Notes under the pieces: generated by a model
Told to the model about the DNA's origin: nothing
Seen by the model: only the letters and a program-made list of their open reading frames with translations
Databases searched by the model: none
Made by a program: the position numbers and the translations under genes
Assembly (NCBI RefSeq): GCF_910588715.1
Contig: NZ_CAJURG010000001.1
Span: 878,174-942,173 of the forward strand
DNA: 64,000 bases
Direction of reading: 5' to 3'
From: an uncultured Clostridium sp.
GTDB taxonomy: Bacteria > Bacillota > Clostridia > Clostridiales > Clostridiaceae
Shown here: one piece after another, positions 17,592 to 27,133 of the stretch
Numbering within the stretch: position 1 is the first letter of the stretch
How the letters are laid out: the number at the start of each line of letters is the position of its first letter

Positions 17592-18347
17592 TTGAATAAT
17601 AAAAATTTTAATATAATTATTTCACCAGCAAAAAAAATGAACATAAACAATGATGATATTATAAGTGAATCTATTCCATGTTTTATAGAAAAAACTGAAA
17701 ATTTACTTAATAATTTAAAAAATTATAAATATGATGACCTAAAAAAACTTTTAGCTTGCAATGATGAAATTGCAGAGCTTAATTATTCTAGATATAAAAA
17801 TATGAATTTATATAAAAACTTATCTCCTGCAATTCTTTCTTATGAAGGAATTCAATATAAATATATGTCACCAGATTCGTTTAGTAATTCTGAGTTTGAT
17901 TATATATCAAATCATTTAAAAATTTTATCTGGCTTTTATGGAATTTTAAATCCGTTAGATGGTATTGTTCCATATAGGTTAGAAATGCAGGCAAAACTAG
18001 CAATTGAAAGTAATAAAAACTTATATTCTTTTTGGGGAGACTCTATATATAAAGAACTAATTAAAGATACTACAACAATATTAAATCTCGCTTCAAAAGA
18101 ATATAGTAAAACAATTGAAAAATACTTAACTGAAGATATTAAATTTATTACTTGCATTTTTGGAAGCCTAGTGGACTCTAAAATTAAAGTAAAAGCTACA
18201 GAAGCTAAGATGGCTCGTGGAATTATGATAAGATATTTAGCTGAAAATAATATTACTGATATAGAAAAAGTTAAAGATTTTAAAGAGCTTGGATTTTCTT
18301 ACTCAAATGAATATTCAACCCCTACTGAATTTGTATTTTTAAAATAA
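17592..18347 (+). CDS. yaaA: Peroxide stress protein YaaA (UPF0246)
   Basis: A 251-residue member of the YaaA/DUF328 family, which in E. coli lowers free intracellular iron during hydrogen peroxide stress. The N-terminal signature IIISPAKKM, the middle segment LSGFYGILNPLDGIVPYRLEM and the C-terminal KMARG motif are present. The frame can start at a TTG at 17583, but that codon touches the SD AGGAG; the TTG at 17592, nine bases after it, gives MNNKNFNIIISPAKK and the normal family N-terminus. It is divergent from the patatin gene. Confidence 0.9.
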   Translation: MNNKNFNIIISPAKKMNINNDDIISESIPCFIEKTENLLNNLKNYKYDDLKKLLACNDEIAELNYSRYKNMNLYKNLSPAILSYEGIQYKYMSPDSFSNSEFDYISNHLKILSGFYGILNPLDGIVPYRLEMQAKLAIESNKNLYSFWGDSIYKELIKDTTTILNLASKEYSKTIEKYLTEDIKFITCIFGSLVDSKIKVKATEAKMARGIMIRYLAENNITDIEKVKDFKELGFSYSNEYSTPTEFVFLK

Positions 18348-18633
18348 TAATTAAAAATTTTAGCGAAAAATTTCTTATACTTTTAAAATTTAATTTTCGA
18401 TATTTTATTTTAAACTTCTCAATTTTCTTATTATTTTGTAATTTTTAGTAAAAAATAGCTGTCTATTTTTATCAAATTAACTTGTATGAAAATCCCATTT
18501 GAAATGTTTACTTTATTTTCCATAGGTGTTATTATATATAACTGTAGGGTGGCCAAACTACTTATAATAAAATTAGTAAAATTATTTTAAAAAAATTATT
18601 ATATAAATATTTTTAAATGGGGAGAGATTTTTT

Positions 18634-18978
18634 ATGAGATATTACATTTTAAGAACTAATGCTAAAGCAGAGCATACAAATAACAAATTACTTACTGGGT
18701 ACAACTTCAAAATAAACAATTTAAATGCTGAAAGATTAATTAGCGATGCTAAAGATGAGGAAATTTTCTATTTACTTTATAATATTTCTGAAAAGAAGTT
18801 CATCGAACAAGGATTAATTAAAAGCGTTGAATCAAATAAACCATCTAACAAATATGAAGCTTTATTTGATGAAAGAAAGCCTTTAAATATAAATTATTTA
18901 CCATATTCTACTCCTAACTGTGGAATCATTCCAACTTCTAAAAGTAAAGTAGAAGAAATTTTAAATGTTGCAGTTTAG
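18634..18978 (+). CDS. Conserved-looking hypothetical protein, 114 aa
   Basis: I do not recognise this protein. It begins MRYYILRTNAKAEH, is mixed charge, has no signal peptide or membrane segment, and contains a single Cys (PNCGII) in a proline-rich C-terminal part. A strong SD (GGGGAGAG) precedes the ATG. The 285-bp region before it has a possible -10 (TATATAAC near 18532) followed by GTAGGGTGGCCAAACTAC, a small hairpin with a GGCC core, so the mRNA has a leader of about 90 bases. It ends at a bidirectional terminator shared with glgP. Confidence 0.7.
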   Translation: MRYYILRTNAKAEHTNNKLLTGYNFKINNLNAERLISDAKDEEIFYLLYNISEKKFIEQGLIKSVESNKPSNKYEALFDERKPLNINYLPYSTPNCGIIPTSKSKVEEILNVAV

Positions 18979-19037
18979 TTTTAAGAAACTATACCTCTTA
19001 TTATTTTAAGTATATACTAGTTTAACCTTGGAATAAT

Positions 19038-19066
19038 AAAGGAGCTAATTTTTTATTAGCTCCTTT
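19038..19066. terminator. Bidirectional terminator
   Basis: Perfect 12-bp stem AAAGGAGCTAAT / ATTAGCTCCTTT with a 5-T loop, followed by T-rich DNA, between convergent genes. Confidence 0.9.
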
Positions 19067-19081
19067 AATTTTTTATCTATA

Positions 19082-21343
19082 TTATTTTAATTTCCAAATA
19101 TCTTCATTATATTGAGCTATTGTTCTATCTGATGAGAAGAATCCTGCTTTACTTATATTTATTAAAACTTTTCTATTCCAAGCTTCTCTATCTGAATAAT
19201 CTTCAAATACTTGATTTTTAGTTTTAATATAATCTTCAATATCAAGTAATGTCATGAACCAATCTTTATTTATTAATTCATTATGAAGTCTATTTAAGTT
19301 AATTGTATCTCCTACCTTTAACATTTCATCACTTACTATAAAATCAACTAACTTTTTAATATTTTCTTTTTCGTAATAATGTTTTGAAATGTAATCACCC
19401 TTCTTATAGTGTTCAATTACTTGCTCACTTGACTCACCAAATATATAAATATTTTCGTCACCAACTAATTGATGAATTTCAACATTAGCACCATCTTCAG
19501 TTCCTAAAGTTAATGCTCCATTTAACATAAACTTCATGTTACCTGTTCCTGAAGCTTCTTTAGATGCTAAAGAAATTTGTTCTGAAACATCACAAGCTGG
19601 TATTAACTTAGATGCTTTAGTTACATTATAGTTTTCTACCATAACAACTTTTAAATGTTTGCTGACAACAGGATCATTATTTATAATTTCTTGTAAGCAA
19701 AGAATTGTATGAATTATATCTTGTGCTATTACGTAAGCTGGTGCAGCCTTTGCCCCAAATATCATTGTTATTGGAGTTGTTGGAATATTTCCAGCCTTAA
19801 TATCTAAATATTTATGAATGATATATAAAACATTCATTTGTTGTCTCTTATATTCATGAAGTCTCTTTATTTGAATATCAAAAATAGAATTTTCATCTAT
19901 TTCAATATCTTGAGTATCTTTTAAATATTTTTTTAATGCAATTTTATTATGTTTCTTTATTTCACCAAGCTTTGCTAATACTTCTTTATTATCAACGTAC
20001 TTATATAAATCTTCTAATTTAGTTGCATCAGTTTTAAATTCATCACCGATAAGCTCTGTAATATAGTTAGTTAATTCATTATTACAGTGGATTAACCATC
20101 TTCTAAATGTTATACCATTTGTCTTATTATTAAACTTTTCTGGATATATATCATAAAATGGTCTTAATTCTTCTTGTTCTAAAATTTCTGTATGAAGTGC
20201 TGCAACACCATTTACACTAAATCCGTAATGTATATCCATATGAGCCATATGAACTCTATCATGATTATCTATAATATGAACTCTTTCATCATTATATTTT
20301 TCTTTAACTCTATTATCTAATTCTCTTATAATTGGCATTAATTGAGGTACAACTTTTTCTAAATAAGCTACTGGCCACTTTTCTAATGCTTCAGATAATA
20401 TTGTATGATTTGTATATGCACAAGTTTTGGTAACGATTCCGACAGCTTCTTCCATTTCTATACCTTTTTCTCCTAATAATCTTATTAGTTCTGGTATAAC
20501 CATTGAAGGATGTGTATCATTAATTTGAACTACAACATGCTCATGTAATTTACGTAAATCATATCCATTTTCTTCTGCTTCTAAAAGAATTAATTGTGCA
20601 GCATTACTTACCATAAAATATTGTTGATATATTCTTAATAAATGTCCTGCTTCATCACTATCATCTGGATATAAGAATAATGTTAAGTTTTCTTTAATAG
20701 CTTCTTTATCAAAGTTTATTCCATCTTTAACTAAAGTTTCATTTATTGTATCTACATCAAATAATCTTAATTTATTTGAAGATTGATTATATCCAGTTAC
20801 ATCTATATCATATAACGTTGAAGTTACTTTAAATCCACCAAATAATACATCAAATTTAATATTAGATTTATTTAACCAGCTTTCCTTAGTTATCCATGGA
20901 TTTTTTTCAGCTGTTTGTTTATTATTATTAAACACTTGCTTAAATAATCCGTAGTGATAATTTAATCCAACTCCATCTCCATTTAATCCTAAAGTTGCAA
21001 TTGAATCTAAGAAACATGCAGCTAGTCTTCCTAATCCACCATTTCCTAATGAAGGTTCTAATTCTATTTCTTCTATTTCAGTTAAATCTTTCCCATTTGC
21101 CGCTAAAACTTCTTTAACTTCATCGTAAAGACCTAAATTTATTAAATTATTTGATAATAGCTTTCCAATTAAAAATTCTGCTGATATATAATATAATTTT
21201 TTATTTCCTTTATTTGTTCCCTTATTCTTAATACATCCTTTAGTCATTTCTAATAATGCTAAATATACTTCTTCGTTTGTTGCTTCTTCTATGGATTTCT
21301 GAAATCTATTTTTTAGGATTTCAGCTAAATTATTTTTAACCAT
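19082..21343 (-). CDS. glgP: Glycogen/alpha-glucan phosphorylase
   Basis: A 753-residue GT35 phosphorylase that releases glucose-1-phosphate from glycogen or maltodextrin. The N-terminal active-site block EPSLGNGGLGRLAACFLDS and the pyridoxal-phosphate-lysine motif EASGTGNMKFMLNG are intact. It is somewhat shorter than E. coli GlgP or MalP (about 800 residues), mainly at the N-terminus, and lacks an obvious regulatory phosphorylation segment. It stands alone, not in a glg operon. An SD (GGTGGG) precedes the ATG. Confidence 0.95.
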   Translation of the reverse strand: MVKNNLAEILKNRFQKSIEEATNEEVYLALLEMTKGCIKNKGTNKGNKKLYYISAEFLIGKLLSNNLINLGLYDEVKEVLAANGKDLTEIEEIELEPSLGNGGLGRLAACFLDSIATLGLNGDGVGLNYHYGLFKQVFNNNKQTAEKNPWITKESWLNKSNIKFDVLFGGFKVTSTLYDIDVTGYNQSSNKLRLFDVDTINETLVKDGINFDKEAIKENLTLFLYPDDSDEAGHLLRIYQQYFMVSNAAQLILLEAEENGYDLRKLHEHVVVQINDTHPSMVIPELIRLLGEKGIEMEEAVGIVTKTCAYTNHTILSEALEKWPVAYLEKVVPQLMPIIRELDNRVKEKYNDERVHIIDNHDRVHMAHMDIHYGFSVNGVAALHTEILEQEELRPFYDIYPEKFNNKTNGITFRRWLIHCNNELTNYITELIGDEFKTDATKLEDLYKYVDNKEVLAKLGEIKKHNKIALKKYLKDTQDIEIDENSIFDIQIKRLHEYKRQQMNVLYIIHKYLDIKAGNIPTTPITMIFGAKAAPAYVIAQDIIHTILCLQEIINNDPVVSKHLKVVMVENYNVTKASKLIPACDVSEQISLASKEASGTGNMKFMLNGALTLGTEDGANVEIHQLVGDENIYIFGESSEQVIEHYKKGDYISKHYYEKENIKKLVDFIVSDEMLKVGDTINLNRLHNELINKDWFMTLLDIEDYIKTKNQVFEDYSDREAWNRKVLINISKAGFFSSDRTIAQYNEDIWKLK

Positions 21344-21570
21344 AAATTATCCCACCTTACATTCATTATTTTTTAATAAATATATACTCAAAAAATTAAT
21401 TTTATGATTATTTCGTTTACAATATCTATAATATCAATTTTTCAAAAAAACATTTGTATATTATTTATATTTTTTGTATATTCTTTATGTTACTTTTAAA
21501 AATCACTAAATTTTTTTTTAAATTCATACGTTTTCATGAAAACATTCCCAAAATTCTTTTAAATTTTACA

Positions 21571-21609
21571 AAAAATAATAGATATACTTTAAGCATATCT
21601 ATTATTTTT
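21571..21609 (-). terminator. Terminator of murE
   Basis: Perfect 15-bp stem AAAAATAATAGATAT and complement with a 9-nt loop, just downstream of the murE stop codon. Confidence 0.85.
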
Positions 21610-21623
21610 AAATAATTATTTAA

Positions 21624-23099
21624 TTAAATTCTATCAAAATAATTTGTAACTGTTTCTTTATCACTAAAATGATGTTTTACTGTTCCAATTATTTGATAAT
21701 CTTCGTGTCCCTTACCTGCTATAACAACTATATCATCTTTGCTAGCAATTTTACATGCATACTCTATAGCTTCTTTTCTATCTTCAATAACTATATGACT
21801 ATCTCGTATTCCTTCCAATATATCTTCTATTATTTTACTTGGTTCTTCTGTTCTTGGATTATCAGATGTTACTATTACAACATCACTATATTTTTCAGCA
21901 ATTGCTCCCATTAAAGGTCTTTTTGTTTTATCTCTATCTCCACCACAGCCAAATACTGTTATTAATTTTCCATTAACAACTTCTTTCATTGTTTCTAAAA
22001 TATTTTCAAGTCCATCAGGAGTATGAGCATAGTCTACAACTATCGTAGAATTCATTTTATCGTGATATACTCTTTCACATCTTCCAGAGACTGCTTTCAT
22101 TGTATCAAAGCCTTCTATAACATCCTCTACACTTACATATCCATAAACAACGAGCATTCCTATAACACCTAATGCATTATAAATATTATAAAGTCCTGGA
22201 ATATGAAGCTTAACTTTTCCTTTTAACTCATCACCTATATATAAATCAAATGTTGAACCATTTGCTTGTAAATCTAAATTCTTAGCTCTAACATACCCAT
22301 CATTTACACCATAAGAAGTAACAACTTTGTCATCATTACTATTTTCATGTAATGTATCTAACATTTTCTTTCCATATTTATCATCACAATTTATAACAGT
22401 AGTTTCTGCATTCTTAATAAATTTAAATTTTGCATTATAATAATTTTCAAATGTCTTATGATAATCCATATGATCTTGAGTTAAATTTGTAAACATTCCT
22501 CTACTAAAGTTAAGCCCTTCTACTCTGCCCATATCAGAAGCATGTGATGACACTTCCATTAGGCAGTATTTACAATTAGCCTCTTTCATATCTTTAATAA
22601 GTCTAAATAATTCTATAGCTTCTGGAGTTGTCATTGTTGTTGGAATCATTTTTTCTCCAATATAGTTTGCTATAGTTCCTATAAGCCCAACTTTATTTCC
22701 TGCATGTTCTAATATATGTTTCATCATATATGTTGATGTAGTCTTTCCATTTGTACCTGTTACCCCTAAAAATGTTAAATCACCATCTTGTATATTAAAG
22801 AATGTTTTTGCAATAATAGCCATACATTCTCTTGTGTCCTCTACTTTTATATAAGCAATTCCCTCTTTAATATCATTTATATCTTTACTATGAATAATTA
22901 CCTTTGCACCTTTTTTTATTGCATCATCTATTAAATCATGTCCATCTACTTTTAATCCTATAACTGCAATAAAAAGACTACCCTCAATTACTTGTCTTGT
23001 ATCCCTTGTAATATCTATAACATTTATGCTTTTATAATCTATTTCATTTGTAGAAGTATAACTCAAATTTGAATTTTTTAATAATTCACTTAATAACAT
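21624..23099 (-). CDS. murE: UDP-MurNAc-tripeptide synthetase MurE
   Basis: A 491-residue Mur ligase that adds the third residue to UDP-MurNAc-L-Ala-D-Glu in peptidoglycan synthesis. The ATP loop TGTNGKTTS is near residue 117, and the central ligase domain is complete. The C-terminal motif DNPRTEEP contains DNPR, the meso-diaminopimelate-specific signature, so the wall should be DAP-type. It is outside the mcf/dcw cluster and single. An SD (AAGGAG) precedes the ATG. It is divergent from asnB across a 430-bp intergenic region. Confidence 0.95.
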   Translation of the reverse strand: MLLSELLKNSNLSYTSTNEIDYKSINVIDITRDTRQVIEGSLFIAVIGLKVDGHDLIDDAIKKGAKVIIHSKDINDIKEGIAYIKVEDTRECMAIIAKTFFNIQDGDLTFLGVTGTNGKTTSTYMMKHILEHAGNKVGLIGTIANYIGEKMIPTTMTTPEAIELFRLIKDMKEANCKYCLMEVSSHASDMGRVEGLNFSRGMFTNLTQDHMDYHKTFENYYNAKFKFIKNAETTVINCDDKYGKKMLDTLHENSNDDKVVTSYGVNDGYVRAKNLDLQANGSTFDLYIGDELKGKVKLHIPGLYNIYNALGVIGMLVVYGYVSVEDVIEGFDTMKAVSGRCERVYHDKMNSTIVVDYAHTPDGLENILETMKEVVNGKLITVFGCGGDRDKTKRPLMGAIAEKYSDVVIVTSDNPRTEEPSKIIEDILEGIRDSHIVIEDRKEAIEYACKIASKDDIVVIAGKGHEDYQIIGTVKHHFSDKETVTNYFDRI

Positions 23100-23355
23100 A
23101 TAAATTCTCCTTATATTAAAATTTTATTTATAGCAATATAATATATTGTATTTAAAAAACACATTATTTTCTTATAATATTGTACATTATTTATATTGCT
23201 TTATCTATAGTTCGTATTTATAATCTATCAAGTTCATGTATTTATAGTTTAAAATAATTAAATAAAATTATTTTATAAAAATTTATAACTTTTTTATTTT
23301 CTTAAAATATAAAAATATATTTTTATATTTTGTTACATTTTTAATATATTATTAA

Positions 23356-23361
23356 TATAAT
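23356..23361 (+). promoter_or_regulatory. Likely -10 box of asnB
   Basis: TATAAT in AT-rich DNA; a matching -35 is not clear-cut. A start near 23368 would give a leader of about 160 nt that contains the structures described for 23385-23498. Confidence 0.45.
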
Positions 23362-23384
23362 TTAACAAATAGATTTTTTAATAT

Positions 23385-23498
23385 ATCATCAAAGGCGATG
23401 ATTTTGTAATTTAAAAATTAAGAATTTAATTTTTATTTACTATCTTGAGCCTTTGTGTAAATTAGGATTGTTTTTAAGGCTCGCTTTTAGCGGGCCTT
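23385..23498 (+). promoter_or_regulatory. Structured leader of asnB with intrinsic terminator: candidate antitermination element
   Basis: Hairpin 1 has a 6-bp stem (ATCATC/GATGAT, 23385-23402) with hexaloop AAAGGC. Hairpin 2 is a 9-bp stem at 23413-23434. GAGCCTTTG (23447-23455) can pair with the hexaloop, or alternatively GAGCCTT can pair with AAGGCTC (23476-23482), the 5' arm of the terminator hairpin AAGGCTCGC / GCGGGCCTT (23476-23498), which is followed by TTATTATTTTT. These mutually exclusive pairings suggest transcription attenuation. The hexaloop has A1 and G4, as in ANTAR-protein target hairpins, but I find no second clear hexaloop. No T-box motif is present. Confidence 0.6.
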
Positions 23499-23528
23499 TA
23501 TTATTTTTATAAAAAGGGGGCTTTAAAC

Positions 23529-25115
23529 TTGTGTAGTTTTGTTGTATTTTCTTCTAATAAATTAAATATTTATGATCTTTCAAATTCATTAAAAAGTCTT
23601 GAACATAGAGGACCTGATAACAGTTATTCTACTATTGAAAATGATTTATGCTTTGGATTTAATCGCTTATCAATAATGGACTTATCTTCTAATGGAAATC
23701 AACCTTTTAAATACAACGAATGTTGTTTAGTATGTAATGGTGAAATTTATAATTATGAACTTTTAAGAAAACTATTATCCTCTGAGTATAAATTTCATTC
23801 TAATAGTGATTGTGAAGTTTTACTTCCATTATACTGTAAATATGGAATTGAAATAGCCTGTAAGATGCTTGATGCAGAATTTGCATTAGTTTTATATGAT
23901 TCTAAGTCTAATTCTATAATGGCTGCTAGAGACCCAATGGGAATTAGACCTATGTTTTACGGATATACAAAAGAAGACCATAAAATTTCTTTTGCAAGTG
24001 AGGCAAAAGCATTAATAAATTATTGTGAAAATATTATGCCTTTTCCTCCTGGTCATTATTATAAAGATGGTGAATTCATTTGTTATAATGACCTATCTCA
24101 ATCAAAATTTATTAATAATGACGATTTAAATGTTATATTTACTAATATAAAAACCAAGCTTATATCAGCTGTAGAAAAAAGACTTCATGCTGATGTTCCT
24201 ATTGGTTATTTGTTAAGTGGAGGATTAGATTCTTCTCTTGTATGCTCAATTTCCCAAAGATTTATGGATAAACCAATTAAAACATTTGCTATTGGAATGG
24301 ACACAGACCCAATAGATTTAAAATATGCAAAACAAGCTGCTGAATTTTTAGGAACTGATCATACCGAGGTTATAATAACTAAAGATGATGTTCTAAACTC
24401 ATTAGAAGAAGTTGTTTATCACTTAGAAACCTTTGATATTACTACAATTAGAGCTAGTATTGGAATGTATTTATTATGTAAATATATTCACGAAAATACT
24501 GATTTAAAAGTTATTTTAACGGGTGAAGTAAGCGATGAGTTATTTGGTTACAAATATACTGATTTTGCACCTAACCCAATGGAGTTTCAAAAAGAATCTC
24601 AAAAAAGAATAAAAGAGCTTTATATGTATGATGTTTTAAGAGCAGATAGATGTATTTCTGCTCATGCATTAGAAGGTAGAGTTCCTTTTGCAGATATTGA
24701 TTTTGTAAATTATGTAATGAGTATTAATCCATCAAAAAAAATGAATGTTTACAATAAAGGAAAATATTTGTTAAGAAAGGCCTTTGAAGAAGATAACTAT
24801 CTTCCTAGAGATTTACTATATCGTGAGAAAGCTGCTTTTAGCGATGCTGTGGGACATTCTTTAGTAGATTATTTAAAAGAATTTGCAGAAAATAAATATA
24901 CGTCTGCAGACCTTATATTAGCTAAAGAAAAATATAACTATTGCACACCATTTACTAAAGAAGCACTTTTGTATAGAGATATTTTTGAAAAATACTATTC
25001 TGGAAATGCTAAATGGATTAAAGATTTTTGGATGCCAAATAAGTCTTGGAATGGCTGTAACGTTAATGATCCAAGTGCTAGAGTTCTTTCTAACTATGGC
25101 GATAGTGGAAAATAA
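23529..25115 (+). CDS. asnB: Asparagine synthase B, glutamine-hydrolysing
   Basis: A 528-residue enzyme that makes asparagine from aspartate, ATP and glutamine. It starts with TTG; the next codon is Cys2, the glutaminase nucleophile exposed after Met removal. HRGPD and the N-terminal glutaminase domain are followed by the PP-loop SGGLDSS near residue 232 and the synthetase domain with GEVSDE. The length matches E. coli AsnB. The SD is GGGGG, ten bases upstream of the TTG. Expression is probably set by the terminator leader just upstream. Confidence 0.95.
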   Translation: MCSFVVFSSNKLNIYDLSNSLKSLEHRGPDNSYSTIENDLCFGFNRLSIMDLSSNGNQPFKYNECCLVCNGEIYNYELLRKLLSSEYKFHSNSDCEVLLPLYCKYGIEIACKMLDAEFALVLYDSKSNSIMAARDPMGIRPMFYGYTKEDHKISFASEAKALINYCENIMPFPPGHYYKDGEFICYNDLSQSKFINNDDLNVIFTNIKTKLISAVEKRLHADVPIGYLLSGGLDSSLVCSISQRFMDKPIKTFAIGMDTDPIDLKYAKQAAEFLGTDHTEVIITKDDVLNSLEEVVYHLETFDITTIRASIGMYLLCKYIHENTDLKVILTGEVSDELFGYKYTDFAPNPMEFQKESQKRIKELYMYDVLRADRCISAHALEGRVPFADIDFVNYVMSINPSKKMNVYNKGKYLLRKAFEEDNYLPRDLLYREKAAFSDAVGHSLVDYLKEFAENKYTSADLILAKEKYNYCTPFTKEALLYRDIFEKYYSGNAKWIKDFWMPNKSWNGCNVNDPSARVLSNYGDSGK

Positions 25116-25145
25116 TTAATTATATTTTAATTAAATAAAAATATT

Positions 25146-25193
25146 ACTCTTAAAAAGAGCTATTTAAAATTTTAAGTAGCTCCTTTTAAGAGT
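25146..25193 (+). terminator. Terminator of asnB
   Basis: Long hairpin ACTCTTAAAAAGAGCTA / TAGCTCCTTTTAAGAGT with a few mismatches and a T-rich end. Confidence 0.75.
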
Positions 25194-25240
25194 ATTTACA
25201 TAGCACTTTACTATATTTTTAATATGATGTTTTATTAATT

Positions 25241-25909
25241 TTATCTTATAGCTTCTTCTTCTAATATTCTTGCAACATTATATTCTTCAGTACTATTTAA
25301 TGTTACAGATGTTGATATAGGTGTATACCAAGGTTCATTAACAAAAAAATCCTTCCATTCATTACTTACAAAAATATATCCATTCCTTGCATATATTTCA
25401 TTTCTTGCAACTGCTAATTGATGATTTGATAAATACTTCAATTCATCTGTTGTAACTTTTCTATAACTACTGTCTGGTATAACAAAATCTCCATAATAAA
25501 TTTCATTATTGTTAGACATACCTTCATCTTCAAACTTTTGTATGAATACAACATTTGCATATTCCAGCTCACTTAAGTCATCTGTTGTAACTTTCTTGTT
25601 ACTTTTTACATACCAACTTTGATTATTAAAATAATTAATCATTTTTTGTTGTTGAAATTGATATCCATGTCTTGCATATATCTCATTTCTTGCTATTTCT
25701 AATTGATCCTTAGTTAATCCACTTAAATCATATTCTGTTAGATATCTATCACTACTATCTGGTATAATAAAGTAATTATCCTTATATGAATAAGTAGCTA
25801 CCTGTTTATTTATTACTTTTTCATCTCCCTGTGTTTTAACTATAGCATTAGTAAATAAACAACTTACTAATAATGTGCCTCCAATTTTAAATATTGTTCT
25901 TTTATTCAT
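25241..25909 (-). CDS. Exported protein with two YARHG domains
   Basis: A 222-residue protein with an N-terminal hydrophobic segment (residues 7-26, signal peptide or anchor) and two copies of the YARHG domain. Each copy has ARNEIYAR(H/N)GY and a final W-Y pair (SWY, PWY), at roughly residues 70-115 and 155-200. Each is preceded by an IPDSS.R.(V/L)T linker. YARHG domains are extracellular modules of unknown function in Firmicutes, possibly peptidoglycan-binding. An SD (AAGGGGGAAAG) precedes the ATG. Single gene, convergent with asnB. Confidence 0.85.
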   Translation of the reverse strand: MNKRTIFKIGGTLLVSCLFTNAIVKTQGDEKVINKQVATYSYKDNYFIIPDSSDRYLTEYDLSGLTKDQLEIARNEIYARHGYQFQQQKMINYFNNQSWYVKSNKKVTTDDLSELEYANVVFIQKFEDEGMSNNNEIYYGDFVIPDSSYRKVTTDELKYLSNHQLAVARNEIYARNGYIFVSNEWKDFFVNEPWYTPISTSVTLNSTEEYNVARILEEEAIR

Positions 25910-26059
25910 AACCTTTCCCCCTTAAAATTTTCATTCATATATAATATTAAACATCTGTAAATATTTTCCTTTTTAATTAAGGTATTTTTTTAATTAATGT
26001 TAAAATTATTTTTATGATATAATTATTAATATAAAACTTTTATTTTAGAAAGTGAGTTT

Positions 26060-27016
26060 ATGAATGAAATGCTAATAGTTTTATTATGTTTTATAATTAT
26101 ATCTTTAGTAATTTTAATTTACTATGGTGGAAACTATTTATATAACTTAGGAATAAACCCTAAATATCCTAAGGATTTAATATTTAAACCTAAAAATAAT
26201 GAAAATACAAAAGAAAATGAAACTAGTGGCGTTTCTAATGTGAATAGTAAAACATGGCTACTTAAATACAGTAACTATGAAGATTTATTTATTAAATCTA
26301 AGGATAAATTAAATTTACACAATTATATTATAAAAAATAAAAATAATTCTAATAAATGGGTTATTGCTGTTCATGGTTATAACTCTAATGGTATATATAT
26401 GGCTTCATATGCTCAAAACTTCTATAATATGGGATACAATATTATAATCCCTGATTTAAGGGGGCACGGTAAAAGTGAAGGAAATTATATAGGAATGGGT
26501 TGGCACGAAAGATATGATGTTTTAGACTTATCAAATTATATTGCTAATACTTATAATAATTCTCAAATTGTTCTTTTTGGTGTTTCCATGGGGGCAGCAA
26601 CTGTTATGAGTACGTCTGGAGAAACTCTTCCTAAAAATGTTAAAGCTATAATAGAAGATTGTGGCTATACATCTACTTGGAATCAATTTTCTTATCAACT
26701 TAAATCTTTATTTAAATTACCACCATTTCCACTGATGCATATAGCAAGTATTATTTGTAAACTTAAATCAGGATATTTTATTAGTGAAGCATCTCCCATA
26801 AAACAGATAAAAAAATCAATAACTCCAACACTTTTTATACATGGGGATAAAGATGATTTTGTTCCATTTTTTATGCTTGATGAACTATATAATGCTTCAA
26901 CAGTTGAAAAGGAAAAACTAATTATTAATGGTGCATCCCACGCTAAGGCAAGTTACGTTAACCCTAAATTATATTGGAGTACTATAGAAAACTTTTTAAA
27001 TAAATATATTAAATAA
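26060..27016 (+). CDS. Membrane-anchored alpha/beta hydrolase
   Basis: A 318-residue protein with an N-terminal membrane helix (residues 4-24), an oxyanion turn HGYNSNG, the nucleophile elbow GVSMGA, an acid in HGDKDDF and a terminal His in GASHA. It resembles the Bacillus YqkD/BAAT-like serine hydrolases of unknown substrate. The anchor places the catalytic domain outside or at the membrane. A modest SD (AAGTGAG) precedes the ATG. An inverted-repeat element follows the stop codon directly. Confidence 0.85.
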   Translation: MNEMLIVLLCFIIISLVILIYYGGNYLYNLGINPKYPKDLIFKPKNNENTKENETSGVSNVNSKTWLLKYSNYEDLFIKSKDKLNLHNYIIKNKNNSNKWVIAVHGYNSNGIYMASYAQNFYNMGYNIIIPDLRGHGKSEGNYIGMGWHERYDVLDLSNYIANTYNNSQIVLFGVSMGAATVMSTSGETLPKNVKAIIEDCGYTSTWNQFSYQLKSLFKLPPFPLMHIASIICKLKSGYFISEASPIKQIKKSITPTLFIHGDKDDFVPFFMLDELYNASTVEKEKLIINGASHAKASYVNPKLYWSTIENFLNKYIK

Positions 27017-27017
27017 A

Positions 27018-27126
27018 TTAGTCGTTACGTCTGAAATTCCTAAGTTTAAAGGTAATAAATCCTTATATGATTAAATATTATTGAATTAGTATCCTTTTTA
27101 TAAGATTTTCATTACGTAACGACTAA
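27018..27126. repeat. 109-bp element with 13-bp perfect terminal inverted repeats (MITE-like or long hairpin)
   Basis: TTAGTCGTTACGT (27018-27030) and its exact complement ACGTAACGACTAA (27114-27126) bound an AT-rich 83-bp core. A further TGAAA/TTTCA match extends the arms with a one-base offset. The ends are richer in GC than the surroundings. It fills the gap between convergent genes, so it could be a miniature inverted-repeat element or an unusual bidirectional terminator. I see no convincing target duplication. Confidence 0.6.
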
Positions 27127-27133
27127 ATATTTA

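Noticed and set aside
23385..23498. T-box or fluoride riboswitch for the asnB leader
   Set aside because: No T-box AGGGTGG-type element is present and the fluoride-type core does not extend beyond a short GGCGATG match.
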